Shown here piece after piece: positions 1 to 8,019 of a DNA stretch of 64,000 nucleotides. Positions within the stretch are counted from its first letter, which is position 1, and every line of letters begins with the position of its first letter. The position numbers and the translations under genes were made by a program. This DNA is from CBDBZX01 sp965213645 (GTDB taxonomy: Bacteria > Deinococcota > Deinococci > Deinococcales > Trueperaceae), in the NCBI GenBank assembly GCA_965213645.1, contig CBDBZX010000002.1, positions 1 through 64,000 on the forward strand. Direction: 5' to 3'. The notes under the pieces are model-generated. The model saw only the letters and a list, made by a program, of their open reading frames with translations. It was not told the origin of the DNA and ran no database searches.

Positions 1-366
1 GCGTGCGCCCGCGCTCTGGAGCGTATCGAAGGTCACGCCCGCTTCTTCGGCGGCGTTTCTAAGCTGGTCGAGCAGTTGCGCGACCTCATTTTCGCGCGGA
101 AGCTGCGCTAAGAAGGCGCGTCTGTCGGCCTCTAACTGTGCGACGGCTTCGCGGAGCTGAGGGAGGTTGCGCCGCGCCGCTTCGCCGCGCCCAATCTGCA
201 CCTCTAAGCGGGCGATGTCGCTCTCGAGCTCCGCGATGCGCTCCTGCGCTGACGAGTACGGGTAGAAGTACCAGAGCACGCCGACGAGCGCAGTTAGTAT
301 CACCACGGCGAGCGCGATGTCGCGCTGGCGCAGGTTGCGCAGCTTAAAGTTTTTAAGTGCGTTCAT
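1..366 (-). CDS. pilO: PilO, type IV pilus inner-membrane assembly protein (partial, 3' end outside window)
   Basis: Reading the minus strand from an ATG at 366 gives 122 open codons up to the window edge, beginning MNALKNFKLRNLRQRDIALA. A single membrane segment (about residues 17-35) is followed by a long coiled coil, the usual PilO N-terminal layout. The start overlaps the pilN stop (ATGA), so translation is probably coupled. In Thermus-type systems PilO pairs with PilN and, through it, with cytoplasmic PilM to connect the pilus motor to the envelope, for twitching and DNA uptake. The C-terminal ferredoxin-like domain is not in the window. Identification rests on gene order and architecture. 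Confidence 0.85.
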   Translation of the reverse strand, partial: MNALKNFKLRNLRQRDIALAVVILTALVGVLWYFYPYSSAQERIAELESDIARLEVQIGRGEAARRNLPQLREAVAQLEADRRAFLAQLPRENEVAQLLDQLRNAAEEAGVTFDTLQSAGAR

Positions 367-1028
367 CTTGATACCTCCGCACTGTCGTCACTGATGTCGC
401 TGTCGCCCACGCTGGTTGCGTCGGCTGCGCCAACCGTCAGGCTGAACGTGTAGAGGTCGTCCTCATCGTCGCGCGAGGCGTCTCTAAACGACACGCCAAA
501 GCGCGGCGAGGTTTGAAGTTGGCGGATATAGTCTGCGAGAATCTCGGTGCTGCCAGCCGTCCCTTGAATGTCCAGCTCGGCGACGGCGTCAACGCCTTCG
601 TAGGTGTTGTCGGCGGCGAGGCGGCCTCTAGCACTTGCCTCTAAAGCTCGCATATCGAGGTTGTCAAAGGCGATGCGTGAATCTAAGTTTCCACCTTGGG
701 CCGGCAGCGTTTCCAACATTGCGAACACTTGCTCCGACCAGACGATGCGACCTTCTTGAACGGCGTTCCTAATGCTGATGAGTTCGTCCAGTTCACGCTG
801 ACGCGCCTGCAGTTCGTTCTGCTCCTCGACGTAGGGGCGCAGCAGCTCGAGCCTCACCTCCCGCTCGCCTTTCGTCTCGGTAAGTTGTCGCTCGGTCTGA
901 AGAACCGAAAATTGCATGGTGCCAATAACCGCTAAGACGAGTACCGGGAAGGCGACGGCGATGAGCCGCCAATAGCCCGGCTCGCGTCGTCTCTGTAGAG
1001 TTTTAGGTAAGAGATTGACGTTAATCAA
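363..1028 (-). CDS. pilN: PilN, type IV pilus inner-membrane assembly protein
   Basis: A 221-residue protein starting MINVNLLPKTLQRRREPGYW. The short INLLP motif is the PilN peptide that docks into the groove of PilM. One membrane helix (about residues 23-43) is followed by a coiled coil (about 45-95) and a small periplasmic alpha/beta domain with an acidic, disordered tail. Its start overlaps the pilM stop by 8 nt and its stop overlaps the pilO start, so the three genes form one coupled operon. Role: inner-membrane assembly platform of type IV pili, which in Deinococcota also serves natural transformation. Confidence 0.9.
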   Translation of the reverse strand: MINVNLLPKTLQRRREPGYWRLIAVAFPVLVLAVIGTMQFSVLQTERQLTETKGEREVRLELLRPYVEEQNELQARQRELDELISIRNAVQEGRIVWSEQVFAMLETLPAQGGNLDSRIAFDNLDMRALEASARGRLAADNTYEGVDAVAELDIQGTAGSTEILADYIRQLQTSPRFGVSFRDASRDDEDDLYTFSLTVGAADATSVGDSDISDDSAEVSR

Positions 1029-2208
1029 GGCCCTCGACCCCCCTGAGCGCCAAACCTATCGGCACGGCGAATTCCGGCCCGACGCGGCGCAAATAGTCCG
1101 CTTCGAAGCGTCCGCCGCTGGTGTCCACCGTGAGCCAGGGGTCGCCCAACTCGACGCGGAACCCGAGCGCGTCGCTTATCGCTTCGGGTAGCCCGCGCAG
1201 CTTCGCGCCGCCGCCCGTAATGAGCATCCGGTGGATGTCCGCGTCGCCCGCTTGCACCCGGAAAAACTCCAAGCTGCGGCGAATCTCGGTGGTGAGTTCG
1301 ACCAGTACGGGGCGCAGGGCTTCGTAAACACGTCCGGGGCTATACTGCTCGCGCTTCGCGTCGAAGTTGAGAAGTTCTTCCTCGTCGTCGGTGGGAATCG
1401 TGGCGGTGCCGTAGTCCACCTTGATCTCTTCAGCCGAGTCGAAGTCGAGGCCGAAGGCGCGTTGCAGCGCGGCGGTGAAGTCGTCGCCCGAGACGCCGAT
1501 GTTGCGGTTCATCAGGACGCGCTGACCGCGCACCAACGTGATGGTGGTGCTGGACGCCGCGATCTCTAACACGACACCGATCTCCTCCGCTTCCGTATAG
1601 AAGACGCCCGTGAGATTCGTTTTGTTGAGGTGCTCGCCCAAAAGCGCACCTTTAAGGGAGCGCAGCAGCGAGAAGGGCCGAACGTCGATGATGATGGGCT
1701 CTAACCCGGCAAGTTTGAGGTAATCTACCTGCTGCGTCACCAGGTCGAGACGCGCCGCCGAGATGACGACCTCTAGCTGCCCGTCGTCTTCAACGTCGGC
1801 GGGGTTGTCCAAGACGTAATAGTCGAGCACCACCTCTTCGATGGGGAAGGGGATGTAGCGTTCCGCTTCCCATTTGATGGCCTCGTCGAGTTCTTGCAAG
1901 GACATCTTAGGGACCTGAATATTGCGGGTGATCGCCAGCCGGTTGCTGACCGCCGCTACCACAAAATGTTTGGTGATGTTCGCCTCTTCAAATAACGCCT
2001 TGATCTCAACGGCAAGACCTTCGGCGTCTAGCACCTGATCGTCTTGGATGAGACCGGGGGGCATCGGACGAATCGCCAGCGATTGAAGGCTCGGAGGGGT
2101 ACCGGCACGCAACTCAACAACCTTGAGAGCGCTGGTTCCAATCTCGAGACCAACCGCTTCGATTCGTGGATTAAAGAGGCGCGAAACCGATTCGCGCAGT
2201 GAAGCCAT
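1021..2208 (-). CDS. pilM: PilM, actin-like ATPase of the type IV pilus platform
   Basis: A 395-residue protein of the actin/FtsA-like fold. GLEIGTSALKVVEL near the N-terminus is the phosphate-1 loop, and LITGGGAKLRGLPEAI near residue 330 is the adenosine-binding motif typical of PilM. It is cytoplasmic, has no membrane segment, and binds the N-terminal peptide of PilN. It is first in the operon. A clear ribosome site (GGAGGG) lies 7 nt before the ATG, so unlike many genes here it has a leader. The full length matches Thermus PilM. Confidence 0.93.
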   Translation of the reverse strand: MASLRESVSRLFNPRIEAVGLEIGTSALKVVELRAGTPPSLQSLAIRPMPPGLIQDDQVLDAEGLAVEIKALFEEANITKHFVVAAVSNRLAITRNIQVPKMSLQELDEAIKWEAERYIPFPIEEVVLDYYVLDNPADVEDDGQLEVVISAARLDLVTQQVDYLKLAGLEPIIIDVRPFSLLRSLKGALLGEHLNKTNLTGVFYTEAEEIGVVLEIAASSTTITLVRGQRVLMNRNIGVSGDDFTAALQRAFGLDFDSAEEIKVDYGTATIPTDDEEELLNFDAKREQYSPGRVYEALRPVLVELTTEIRRSLEFFRVQAGDADIHRMLITGGGAKLRGLPEAISDALGFRVELGDPWLTVDTSGGRFEADYLRRVGPEFAVPIGLALRGVEGLD

Positions 2209-2441
2209 AGTGTTCCCTCCTTGAGAACTTAGGGAACTTTAGCAACGGCTTTACGCGCTTAGGGTAAAGTTTTTCCCGCTCCAGCGGCGAAGTGTTATTT
2301 TTTACTAGACGCGCTTACCCAGAGGTCACATACGGATTCCGAGCGACTCACTAACATACGTAAACAGGTCCGAGCGAAGAGCGCTAAAGCACACTTGCCC
2401 TACTTGATGAAACAATGTTCACGAATTTTTCACAAAAAGGG

Positions 2442-2470
2442 TAGTCAGATAGGACTAAATCCTGTATAAT
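2442..2470 (+). promoter_or_regulatory. Candidate sigma-70 promoter
   Basis: A consensus -10 box TATAAT at 2465-2470 is preceded at a 17-nt spacing by TAGTCA (2442-2447, four of six -35 bases). It points rightward into a region with no open frame, which ends about 70 nt later in a hairpin and U-run. Confidence 0.5.
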
Positions 2471-2475
2471 CATCA

Positions 2476-2543
2476 CAACTTTGAGGGCGGCATCTCCGCT
2501 ACCCCGCTACCCCCCCGGCAGAGACCCCTCTCAAAGTTTTTTG
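2476..2543 (+). ncRNA. Candidate small RNA (about 68 nt)
   Basis: Starting about 6 nt after the TATAAT box, the transcript would begin with AACTTTGAG (2477-2485), pair with CTCAAAGTT (2530-2538), and end in a run of six T (2537-2542). The interior is C-rich and contains a second short pairing (CTC with GAG). No ORF is present, and the neighbouring genes on both sides read the other way. I see no SRP GGAAG loop, tmRNA or known riboswitch core. The rest of the 2209-2611 gap holds only the pilM upstream region. Confidence 0.42.
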
Positions 2544-2611
2544 TTGTCTCGCTGAGCCCGTAACTTGCTCGAGACCGCTGAGCCTACAAGGGACCACAAC
2601 CCCTCACTCAT

Positions 2612-3583
2612 TCAAATCTTCAAAATCAATTTACCGATATTCTTATTGTCACGCATAACCTCATGCGCTCTTTCTGTATCCTGAATAGCGAAGACCTCAT
2701 GGATGATGGGCTTCATCTCGCCCGCTTCCAACTTCGACCAGAACTGCGCCATGAACGCCTCTTTAATCTTGACCTTTTCTTCTAACGGGCGACTGCGCAG
2801 CGTCGAACCTTTGAGTGTGAGGCGTTTGCCCATCAGCACGCGAATGTCGATGTGCGCTTCTTTGCCGCTCAGCGTAGCGATAAAGATCAAACGACCATTC
2901 AAATTAAGCAGGTCGATATTGCGCTCGAGATAATCCGCACCGACCATGTCGAGCACCACGTCCACGCCGCCATTTTCCCCGGCGACCTCTTTGATACGTT
3001 CAGCAAAGTCTTCTTTGCGGTAGTTGACAGTTAAATCCGCACCTAACTTTGAGCAAACCTCAATTTTCTCGTCCGTACCCGCTGTCGTAAACACGCGGCA
3101 GCCCGCCGCTTTTGCGAGTTGGATACCCGCCGTGCCGACGCCGCTCGCGCCGCCGTGAATGAGGGCAGTTTCGCCTGAGCGCAACGCGCCCTCGAGAAAC
3201 AAGTTCAAAAACGCCGTAAAGAAAACTTCAGGCGTCCCCCCGGCCTCTTCGAAACTCCACCTACTAGGGATCGGCATAAGGAGAGGTGCGGGCGCTGCGA
3301 CTTGTTCGGCGTAACCGCTGCCTGTAAGGAGCACACAGACGCGGTCTCCGACCTGCCAATCTGTAACGTTAGCGCCAAGCTCGGCGATGTCACCCGCGAC
3401 CTCTAAGCCCAAAATCTCCGATGCTCCCGCTGGCGGCGGATAGTTCCCCAAGCGCTGCGCTAAGTCGGCGCGGTTGACCCCTGCCGCTCGCACATTGATA
3501 AGCACTTCGTTATCACTAAGCGCAGGCGTTTCGACCTCTTGCCAAGAGAGGGATGTGTCAGATTGCACGATGATTGCTTTCAT
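2612..3583 (-). CDS. NAD(P)H:quinone oxidoreductase, zinc-independent MDR family (PIG3-like)
   Basis: A 323-residue medium-chain reductase. The N-terminal GroES-like domain contains RAAGVNRADLAQR, and the Rossmann motif GGASGVGTAGIQLAKAAG (about 143-160) binds NADPH. The zinc-ligand cysteines of alcohol dehydrogenases are missing. Length and the GVNRAD and LIHGGASGVGT motifs match the PIG3-type quinone oxidoreductase subfamily, cytosolic enzymes reducing quinones or reactive carbonyls. The gene stands alone. TACGCT lies 5 nt upstream of the ATG with no Shine-Dalgarno, suggesting a leaderless message. Confidence 0.88.
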   Translation of the reverse strand: MKAIIVQSDTSLSWQEVETPALSDNEVLINVRAAGVNRADLAQRLGNYPPPAGASEILGLEVAGDIAELGANVTDWQVGDRVCVLLTGSGYAEQVAAPAPLLMPIPSRWSFEEAGGTPEVFFTAFLNLFLEGALRSGETALIHGGASGVGTAGIQLAKAAGCRVFTTAGTDEKIEVCSKLGADLTVNYRKEDFAERIKEVAGENGGVDVVLDMVGADYLERNIDLLNLNGRLIFIATLSGKEAHIDIRVLMGKRLTLKGSTLRSRPLEEKVKIKEAFMAQFWSKLEAGEMKPIIHEVFAIQDTERAHEVMRDNKNIGKLILKI

Positions 3584-3683
3584 AGCTCAGCGTATCAGGT
3601 TGGCCCGCTTGCTCTGGAGCGTTTAGCGGCGGACACTACGCTACCTTTCAGTTTTTACCCGCCCAAACAAGAACAATGACCTC

Positions 3684-4058
3684 ATGAATAGACCTTTTGA
3701 CCTCTTCTTCATCCTTCACGGCGTCGTGACGCTTCTCACCGCTATCGCCTTTCTCTTCGCGCCAGGAATCATGCTCGTCCTCTTCGGCACGCCCGCCAAT
3801 CCCGCCATCAACCTCGTGACGCAGCTTTTAGGGGCGGCGTTTGTAGGGATTGGCGGGATTGCGTTGGCGGCGGGGCGCGTCGGCAGCCCTGAGTTTAAGC
3901 GCACGGTGGCGTTGGTCTTGCTCATCGCTAGCGTGATGGGCTTTATCGTCAGTGTGGTGGGGCAGTTTCGCGGCGTGACGGGTCCGGTGGGGTGGGGCGC
4001 GGTGCTGATTTATGGGACGCTCACGGTGGGGTATAGCGTGTTCGTAGCGAGGGATTAA
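3684..4058 (+). CDS. Small four-helix membrane protein, unknown function
   Basis: A 124-residue protein made almost entirely of four hydrophobic helices (about 5-27, 40-62, 71-92 and 98-120) with short loops and no catalytic motif that I recognise. It resembles the small DUF4345-type integral membrane proteins, but that is only a shape match. It converges with the next gene and the two stop codons share bases at 4055-4058 (TTAA read from both strands). No good ribosome site is visible. Confidence 0.7.
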   Translation: MNRPFDLFFILHGVVTLLTAIAFLFAPGIMLVLFGTPANPAINLVTQLLGAAFVGIGGIALAAGRVGSPEFKRTVALVLLIASVMGFIVSVVGQFRGVTGPVGWGAVLIYGTLTVGYSVFVARD

Positions 4059-4408
4059 CCTCTCGCCCAAGTCCGCGCCTTACCTTCTTCCTCCGGCCCA
4101 AAAGTTTTCACCTTGGCGCTCGTCAGCGGTGAGGCGAGGTCTGCCGCCGCGTCCTCCCAACTTTCGTCGCCCACCACCGCGATGCGCTCGAAGTCGTTGA
4201 GGTGCTTGGCGTCAAACTTGAGGTCTTCCCACAGCGCTGCGGGCGTCGCGTCCTTAAACTGGGTCACGTCCAAAAGCAGTCTGACTTTGCCGTGCTCGCC
4301 GATGAGTTCCTCCAACCTCGGCACAACCCGTTCATAGTCCTCTTCACTTACCTCTCCGTCGGTGCGAAGCACGGCGAGTTTGGGCGCTTCGATACTTAGC
4401 TCGTACAT
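4055..4408 (-). CDS. SpoIIAA-like STAS-fold protein
   Basis: A 117-residue soluble protein. The pattern of a GEVSEEDYERVVPRLEELI helix, KVRLLLDVTQF strand and ERIAVVGDESW strand fits the SpoIIAA-like/STAS family (PF11964 type), often annotated as stress-related or lipid-binding; its biochemical role is not settled. A strong ribosome site GGGGGAAG lies just before the ATG. Low-confidence context: monocistronic, convergent with a membrane protein. Confidence 0.75.
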   Translation of the reverse strand: MYELSIEAPKLAVLRTDGEVSEEDYERVVPRLEELIGEHGKVRLLLDVTQFKDATPAALWEDLKFDAKHLNDFERIAVVGDESWEDAAADLASPLTSAKVKTFGPEEEGKARTWARG

Positions 4409-4465
4409 GACTTCCCCCTTTCAAACTTACTGTAAAGCGCAGAGGTTTGGCGAACTGCAACGCAA

Positions 4466-4520
4466 AGCGCTTAGCGTTTAGCCGTATTCGCTCAAAAGCC
4501 TCTGCCAAATGCTAAGCGCT
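4466..4520. repeat. Intergenic inverted repeat with 10-bp perfect arms
   Basis: AGCGCTTAGC (4466-4475) and GCTAAGCGCT (4511-4520) are exact reverse complements separated by 35 nt. It lies in the upstream gap between two divergent genes and has no T-run. Similar AGCG/TTAGC wording appears at about 44950-45015. It may be a small repeat family or a cruciform; function unknown. Confidence 0.5.
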
Positions 4521-4586
4521 AACGGTTTCCTTTCAAACTGTCACGTCCACCTTTTCTTCCACCTCTTCTAGCGCTACAGTACCTTT

Positions 4587-5237
4587 ATGGCAAAACTACT
4601 AGTTACCGGGGCAAACGGTTTTATCGGCAGTGAGGTCTGTAAGGTCGCGCTAAAAAGGGGCTATGAGGTTGTCGGCGTAGCGCGGAGCGGTGCACCTGAC
4701 TCGGACGACCCCTGGATTCAAGAAGTTACGTGGGTTTCGGCGAACGTTTTAGAACCTAACCTGTGGCGGGCGCACCTCGTAGGCTGTGACGCGGTGGTGC
4801 ACTCCATCGGTATCCTCAAAGAGCAGCCCGATAAGGGCGTGACCTTTGAGCGCATCAATGGGGACACCGCTATCGTTGCAGCCGAGGAAGCGGAGAGGGC
4901 GGGCGTCGGCGCGTTCGTGTTCGTGTCCGCTTCAACCACGCCGCCCACCGTAAACAAAGCCTATTTAGAGCAAAAACGCCGCGCTGAGGCCGAGATTGCA
5001 AGTAAGAGGTTGCGCTTCGTGATACTGCGTCCGTCGCTCATCTACGGCTCCAAGCGTCCCATCTCACAAGTCGTCAGCAAGGCCGTTGAGTTCGCCCAGA
5101 AAATCCCCGGCGTTCCGCAAGAAGACCGCCCGCTGTCCGTGGAAACCTTAGCCAGGGCCGCGCTAAGCGCAGTGGCGCAAGAAGAGGTCAGCGGTGTTGT
5201 GAATATTGACGCGGTTGAGTCATTGGGAGAGCGTTAG
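4587..5237 (+). CDS. NAD(P)-binding SDR protein, complex I NDUFA9-like
   Basis: A 216-residue atypical short-chain dehydrogenase. TGANGFIGSEVCK near the N-terminus is the nucleotide-binding loop (GxxGxxG), and VSASTTPP followed by YLEQKRRAE replaces the classic YxxxK site in the manner of NDUFA9-like epimerases. ILRPSLIYG is the conserved substrate-domain segment. The substrate is unknown. TACAGT sits exactly 6 nt before the ATG with no ribosome site, so the mRNA is probably leaderless. Confidence 0.82.
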   Translation: MAKLLVTGANGFIGSEVCKVALKRGYEVVGVARSGAPDSDDPWIQEVTWVSANVLEPNLWRAHLVGCDAVVHSIGILKEQPDKGVTFERINGDTAIVAAEEAERAGVGAFVFVSASTTPPTVNKAYLEQKRRAEAEIASKRLRFVILRPSLIYGSKRPISQVVSKAVEFAQKIPGVPQEDRPLSVETLARAALSAVAQEEVSGVVNIDAVESLGER

Positions 5238-5293
5238 CAACAACTCGATGCGACGAAACGGTAGAGATTGACGGGGCTCGAGCCTACCTCGCG

Positions 5294-5533
5294 CTACGAC
5301 ATAGGTGTATCCACGAAAAGTGGCTCGATAGCACGGCGCACAAGCGGCAGCACAAACACCGCAACCGGCAAAGAGGTCGCCCAGGACGCGAGAAAGCCGC
5401 GTAGCCAAACTAGAATGAAACTAGGCCCCAATCCCTCACTGAGAAGCGTGAGCACAAACGCGATGATGAGCGCCATCAGGCCACTCATCAGCGTGGCGAG
5501 CGTGAGATTGTAGTAGCGGCGGTGGATTCTCAC
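5294..5533 (-). CDS. DUF2798-type two-helix membrane protein
   Basis: A 79-residue protein with two membrane helices (about 10-32 and 40-66). The N-terminal RRYYN and the ending PLVRRAIEPLF fit DUF2798 proteins. Translation starts at GTG (5533), preceded at 7 nt by GAGAGGT, a good ribosome site that also contains the window-wide AGAGGT word. Role unknown; probably an inner-membrane protein. Confidence 0.7.
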   Translation of the reverse strand: MRIHRRYYNLTLATLMSGLMALIIAFVLTLLSEGLGPSFILVWLRGFLASWATSLPVAVFVLPLVRRAIEPLFVDTPMS

Positions 5534-5673
5534 CGCGTTGACCTCTCGGTTCGTTCGAGTAGAGCCATGATCTTTTCTGATAACGCTTTCTCAAATATAT
5601 CCATAGGGGGTATTTTAGAGAGGTGAGGCTAATGTGTATGTCTCGAGGCTGACTTCCGGTAAAACCTGAAAGT

Positions 5674-6099
5674 CTAAGCTGATACTGCCTTGTGCTCCAA
5701 AACAACCTCAAACGAAATCTCAGACTTCAAGCTTGCCGCCACCGAGCAGTATTTATTCATCCCCAAATCCACGAAGCGCTCCGCCGTCTTTTGGTCTAAA
5801 CCGGGCACGTCGAAGAGGTGCTTGGCGTGAATGTGCGTATAATATTTAGGCGTTCCCTCAGCGCGTTCCCCCTCTAGTTCTATTCTGTAGTCCCGAATCT
5901 CCAAACGCCGCTTTTTGAGCATCTCCACGATGTCGTATGCGGCGCACGCGCCCACCGCGTTTAAGAGGAGTTCCATCGGGCGCATTCCGGTCTGAGCGTA
6001 GTCTTCCCCGTCGATCATGACCTGCATCTTGTCGGGTGTTTCGCCTAAGAAACGCTTTTGGGCGAGGTGATACACGGTAGTCTTTTTAGTATCTGCCAT
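5674..6099 (-). CDS. OsmC/Ohr-family peroxide-related protein
   Basis: A 141-residue OsmC-fold protein. I chose the ATG at 6099 (MADTKKTTVYHLAQKRF); the longer open frame upstream runs into the divergent neighbour and has no family similarity. GACAAYDIVEMLKKRR carries one conserved cysteine and MNKYCSVAASL the second, the thiol pair of OsmC/YhfA-type proteins that act on organic hydroperoxides. The gene is divergent from 5-formyl-THF cyclo-ligase. Confidence 0.87.
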   Translation of the reverse strand: MADTKKTTVYHLAQKRFLGETPDKMQVMIDGEDYAQTGMRPMELLLNAVGACAAYDIVEMLKKRRLEIRDYRIELEGERAEGTPKYYTHIHAKHLFDVPGLDQKTAERFVDLGMNKYCSVAASLKSEISFEVVLEHKAVSA

Positions 6100-6169
6100 G
6101 CTCCTAGTATGCGCTTCCCCTTCGAAACCTATGTTGGCAAGCGTACACGCTCTGGTTAGACTCAGAAGC

Positions 6170-6727
6170 GTGATACGACCTACTGCCACTGATTCCAAAC
6201 AGCAATGGCGCAAGTGGGCGAAAGAGGTTCGCTCAGGGCTCGAGATTCAAGAGGTAAGCAAGCGAGTTGTAAACCATCTAACCGTTTGGCAACCTCTTCA
6301 AAACGCCGAACACGTTCTCGTTTATCTCGCGTTTGGTTCGGAAATCGACCTAGCACCCCTTACCGAGTTGAGCAAAACCTTTTACGTCACACGAACGTGG
6401 GAAACAGACCGAAATTTGAGTATTCATAGGTTGGCTGAGGGGCTCGAGGCCCACCCCTACGGCTACTTGCAACCCGCCGCGACCTCTTCAACCATTGACC
6501 CGCAAGAGGTTGACGTAGCGCTCGTGCCGGGGCTTTGCTTTGACCAAAGAGGCACGCGGCTCGGCTATGGACGTGGCTACTACGACCGTTTGCTGCCAAA
6601 ACTGCGTGAGGATGTACCTCTTGTCGGCGTCGCTGTAAATGCGCTCGTCGTTTCAGAACTGCCCAAAGACAGCTTTGACGTTCCGATGACGCATTTAGTG
6701 AGCGAAATAGGCGTCAAGCCTCTGTAA
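6170..6727 (+). CDS. 5-formyltetrahydrofolate cyclo-ligase
   Basis: An ATP-dependent enzyme that converts 5-formyl-THF to 5,10-methenyl-THF. The family core is clear: WRKWAKEVR near the start, ALVPGLCFDQRGTRLGYGRG and YYDRLLPK near the C-terminus (ATP/Mg and substrate loop). The start is uncertain. The frame is open from an ATG at 6098, but that overlaps the divergent OsmC start. GTG 6170 gives the usual N-terminal length, and ATG 6131 is another option. The 3' end overlaps the convergent thioesterase by 14 nt. Confidence 0.88.
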   Translation: MIRPTATDSKQQWRKWAKEVRSGLEIQEVSKRVVNHLTVWQPLQNAEHVLVYLAFGSEIDLAPLTELSKTFYVTRTWETDRNLSIHRLAEGLEAHPYGYLQPAATSSTIDPQEVDVALVPGLCFDQRGTRLGYGRGYYDRLLPKLREDVPLVGVAVNALVVSELPKDSFDVPMTHLVSEIGVKPL

Positions 6728-7109
6728 GCATGTGAGAGCTGAGCTGCTCTCTCACCTCGTCAGAAATACGTACGCTCTTTTGCGTGCCGTAATCAAATAG
6801 GACGACGACAGAGCGAACCTTAGCGGCGACCTTATCATTCGCGTAGACCTCTTGTAGCAGCGTGAGGCTCGAGTTCCCCAGCTTCTCCACCTGAGTAAGC
6901 ACGTAGACCTCTTCGCGAAACTTGACCTGCTTCAAAAAATCCAGCGAGAGGTGCGCCAAGATGAGGTACACATCATCCGTGCGCAGGTTATCCAAGAATT
7001 CGACTCTCGCGTATTCAGCGTAGAGCGCAAACGAGGTATTGTTGAGGTGACCCAAAGCGTCGGTGTCGTTGAAACGGACTTGAATATCGGAACGAAATGG
7101 TTGGCTCAT
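6714..7109 (-). CDS. Acyl-CoA thioesterase, hotdog fold (4HBT/YbgC-like)
   Basis: A 131-residue hotdog protein beginning MSQPFRSDIQVRFNDTDALG. The motif RFNDTDALGHLNN with its aspartate is the 4-hydroxybenzoyl-CoA thioesterase active-site segment. I start at ATG 7109, which overlaps the mutM stop (ATGA), rather than at the longer upstream frame. The physiological acyl-CoA is unknown. Translational coupling to mutM is likely organisational rather than functional. Confidence 0.87.
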   Translation of the reverse strand: MSQPFRSDIQVRFNDTDALGHLNNTSFALYAEYARVEFLDNLRTDDVYLILAHLSLDFLKQVKFREEVYVLTQVEKLGNSSLTLLQEVYANDKVAAKVRSVVVLFDYGTQKSVRISDEVREQLSSHMLTEA

Positions 7110-7963
7110 GAGGACTCTTTCTTTTTGCGAGTTTTGCGAGGTAATTTCTGACAGTTTGGGCAAAAGTGCGTGCCACGTCCACCAACCACAATTTTAGAAA
7201 TCGGCGTGCCGCAACGAGGGCAAGGGCTCTCCTCTTGCCCGTAGGCTTTAAGTTCGTCTAGGTACGCGCCGACCTCTCCATTAGTGGTGCGGTAGTCGCG
7301 CAGGGTCGTGCCTTGCACGCGGATAGACGCCTCGAGCACGTCCTTAATTATCACCACGAGAAGAGGTATCTGACGCTTAGGAACTTCCTTAGCAGGCGTG
7401 AGCGGGTGAATCTTCGCGCCCCACAGCGCTTCGTCAGCGTAGATATTGCCGACGCCCGAGACGGGTTTTTGGCTAAGCAGATAGGTTTTAATCGGCGTGG
7501 TTGACCTCTTTAGAGCTTCTGCAAATTGTCCGTCATTGAAGTCGTCGCTGAGAGGTTCCGGTCCCATCTGGTGCAGGGTAGGGAGGCTCGAGTAATCTCC
7601 CGATGGTACAACCAAGAAACGCCCGAAACGTCTCACGTCTTGAAAGTAAAGCGCGGGATTCTCACTGTTGTCTTCGGGGCGGTCAAGCTCGAGCCTCACC
7701 CGCACATGCTTCTCCGGCTCTTTGGGCGTCACGATGCCCGTCATGCCCAGATGGATAATCAAGTCTTGCCCGCCTGAAAGAGGTAAAATCAGAAACTTTC
7801 CGCGCCGCGTCACGTCCAAAATCTTCTGTCCAGCCGCGCTGAGCAAGTTCTCGTACTTGGGTCCCGGTTGTGCGTCCACGAGCGCGACCTCTTGGATGGT
7901 GCGCCCTTTGAGCCAGGGCTCTAACTCACGGCGGACGGTTTCGACTTCGGGGAGTTCGGGCAC
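7106..7963 (-). CDS. mutM: Formamidopyrimidine-DNA glycosylase (Fpg/MutM)
   Basis: A 285-residue base-excision repair enzyme that removes 8-oxoguanine and formamidopyrimidines and nicks the strand. The mature N-terminus PELPEVETVRREL supplies the catalytic proline and glutamate. TRRGKFL carries the conserved lysine, and the C-terminal CPRC...CPNC is the zinc finger. The start is GTG, with TAGAGT 6 nt upstream, fitting a leaderless mRNA. Two genes (mutM and thioesterase) form the operon. Confidence 0.96.
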   Translation of the reverse strand: MPELPEVETVRRELEPWLKGRTIQEVALVDAQPGPKYENLLSAAGQKILDVTRRGKFLILPLSGGQDLIIHLGMTGIVTPKEPEKHVRVRLELDRPEDNSENPALYFQDVRRFGRFLVVPSGDYSSLPTLHQMGPEPLSDDFNDGQFAEALKRSTTPIKTYLLSQKPVSGVGNIYADEALWGAKIHPLTPAKEVPKRQIPLLVVIIKDVLEASIRVQGTTLRDYRTTNGEVGAYLDELKAYGQEESPCPRCGTPISKIVVGGRGTHFCPNCQKLPRKTRKKKESS

Positions 7964-8019
7964 CCTCTTACTCTACCTAAACCTTGAAACTGCTAGGCTG
8001 TTCAGGCTTACTTGGATAC

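Noticed and set aside
138..347. Plus-strand 69-codon frame at the left edge
   Set aside because: Arg/Ala-rich antisense shadow of pilO.
2476..2543. SRP RNA, tmRNA or riboswitch identity for the candidate RNA
   Set aside because: No GGAAG tetraloop region, tag frame or known aptamer core; and no downstream plus-strand gene to regulate.
6098..6169. Upstream extension of 5-formyl-THF cyclo-ligase and of OsmC into each other
   Set aside because: The longer frames overlap divergently, leave no promoter space and carry no conserved residues.
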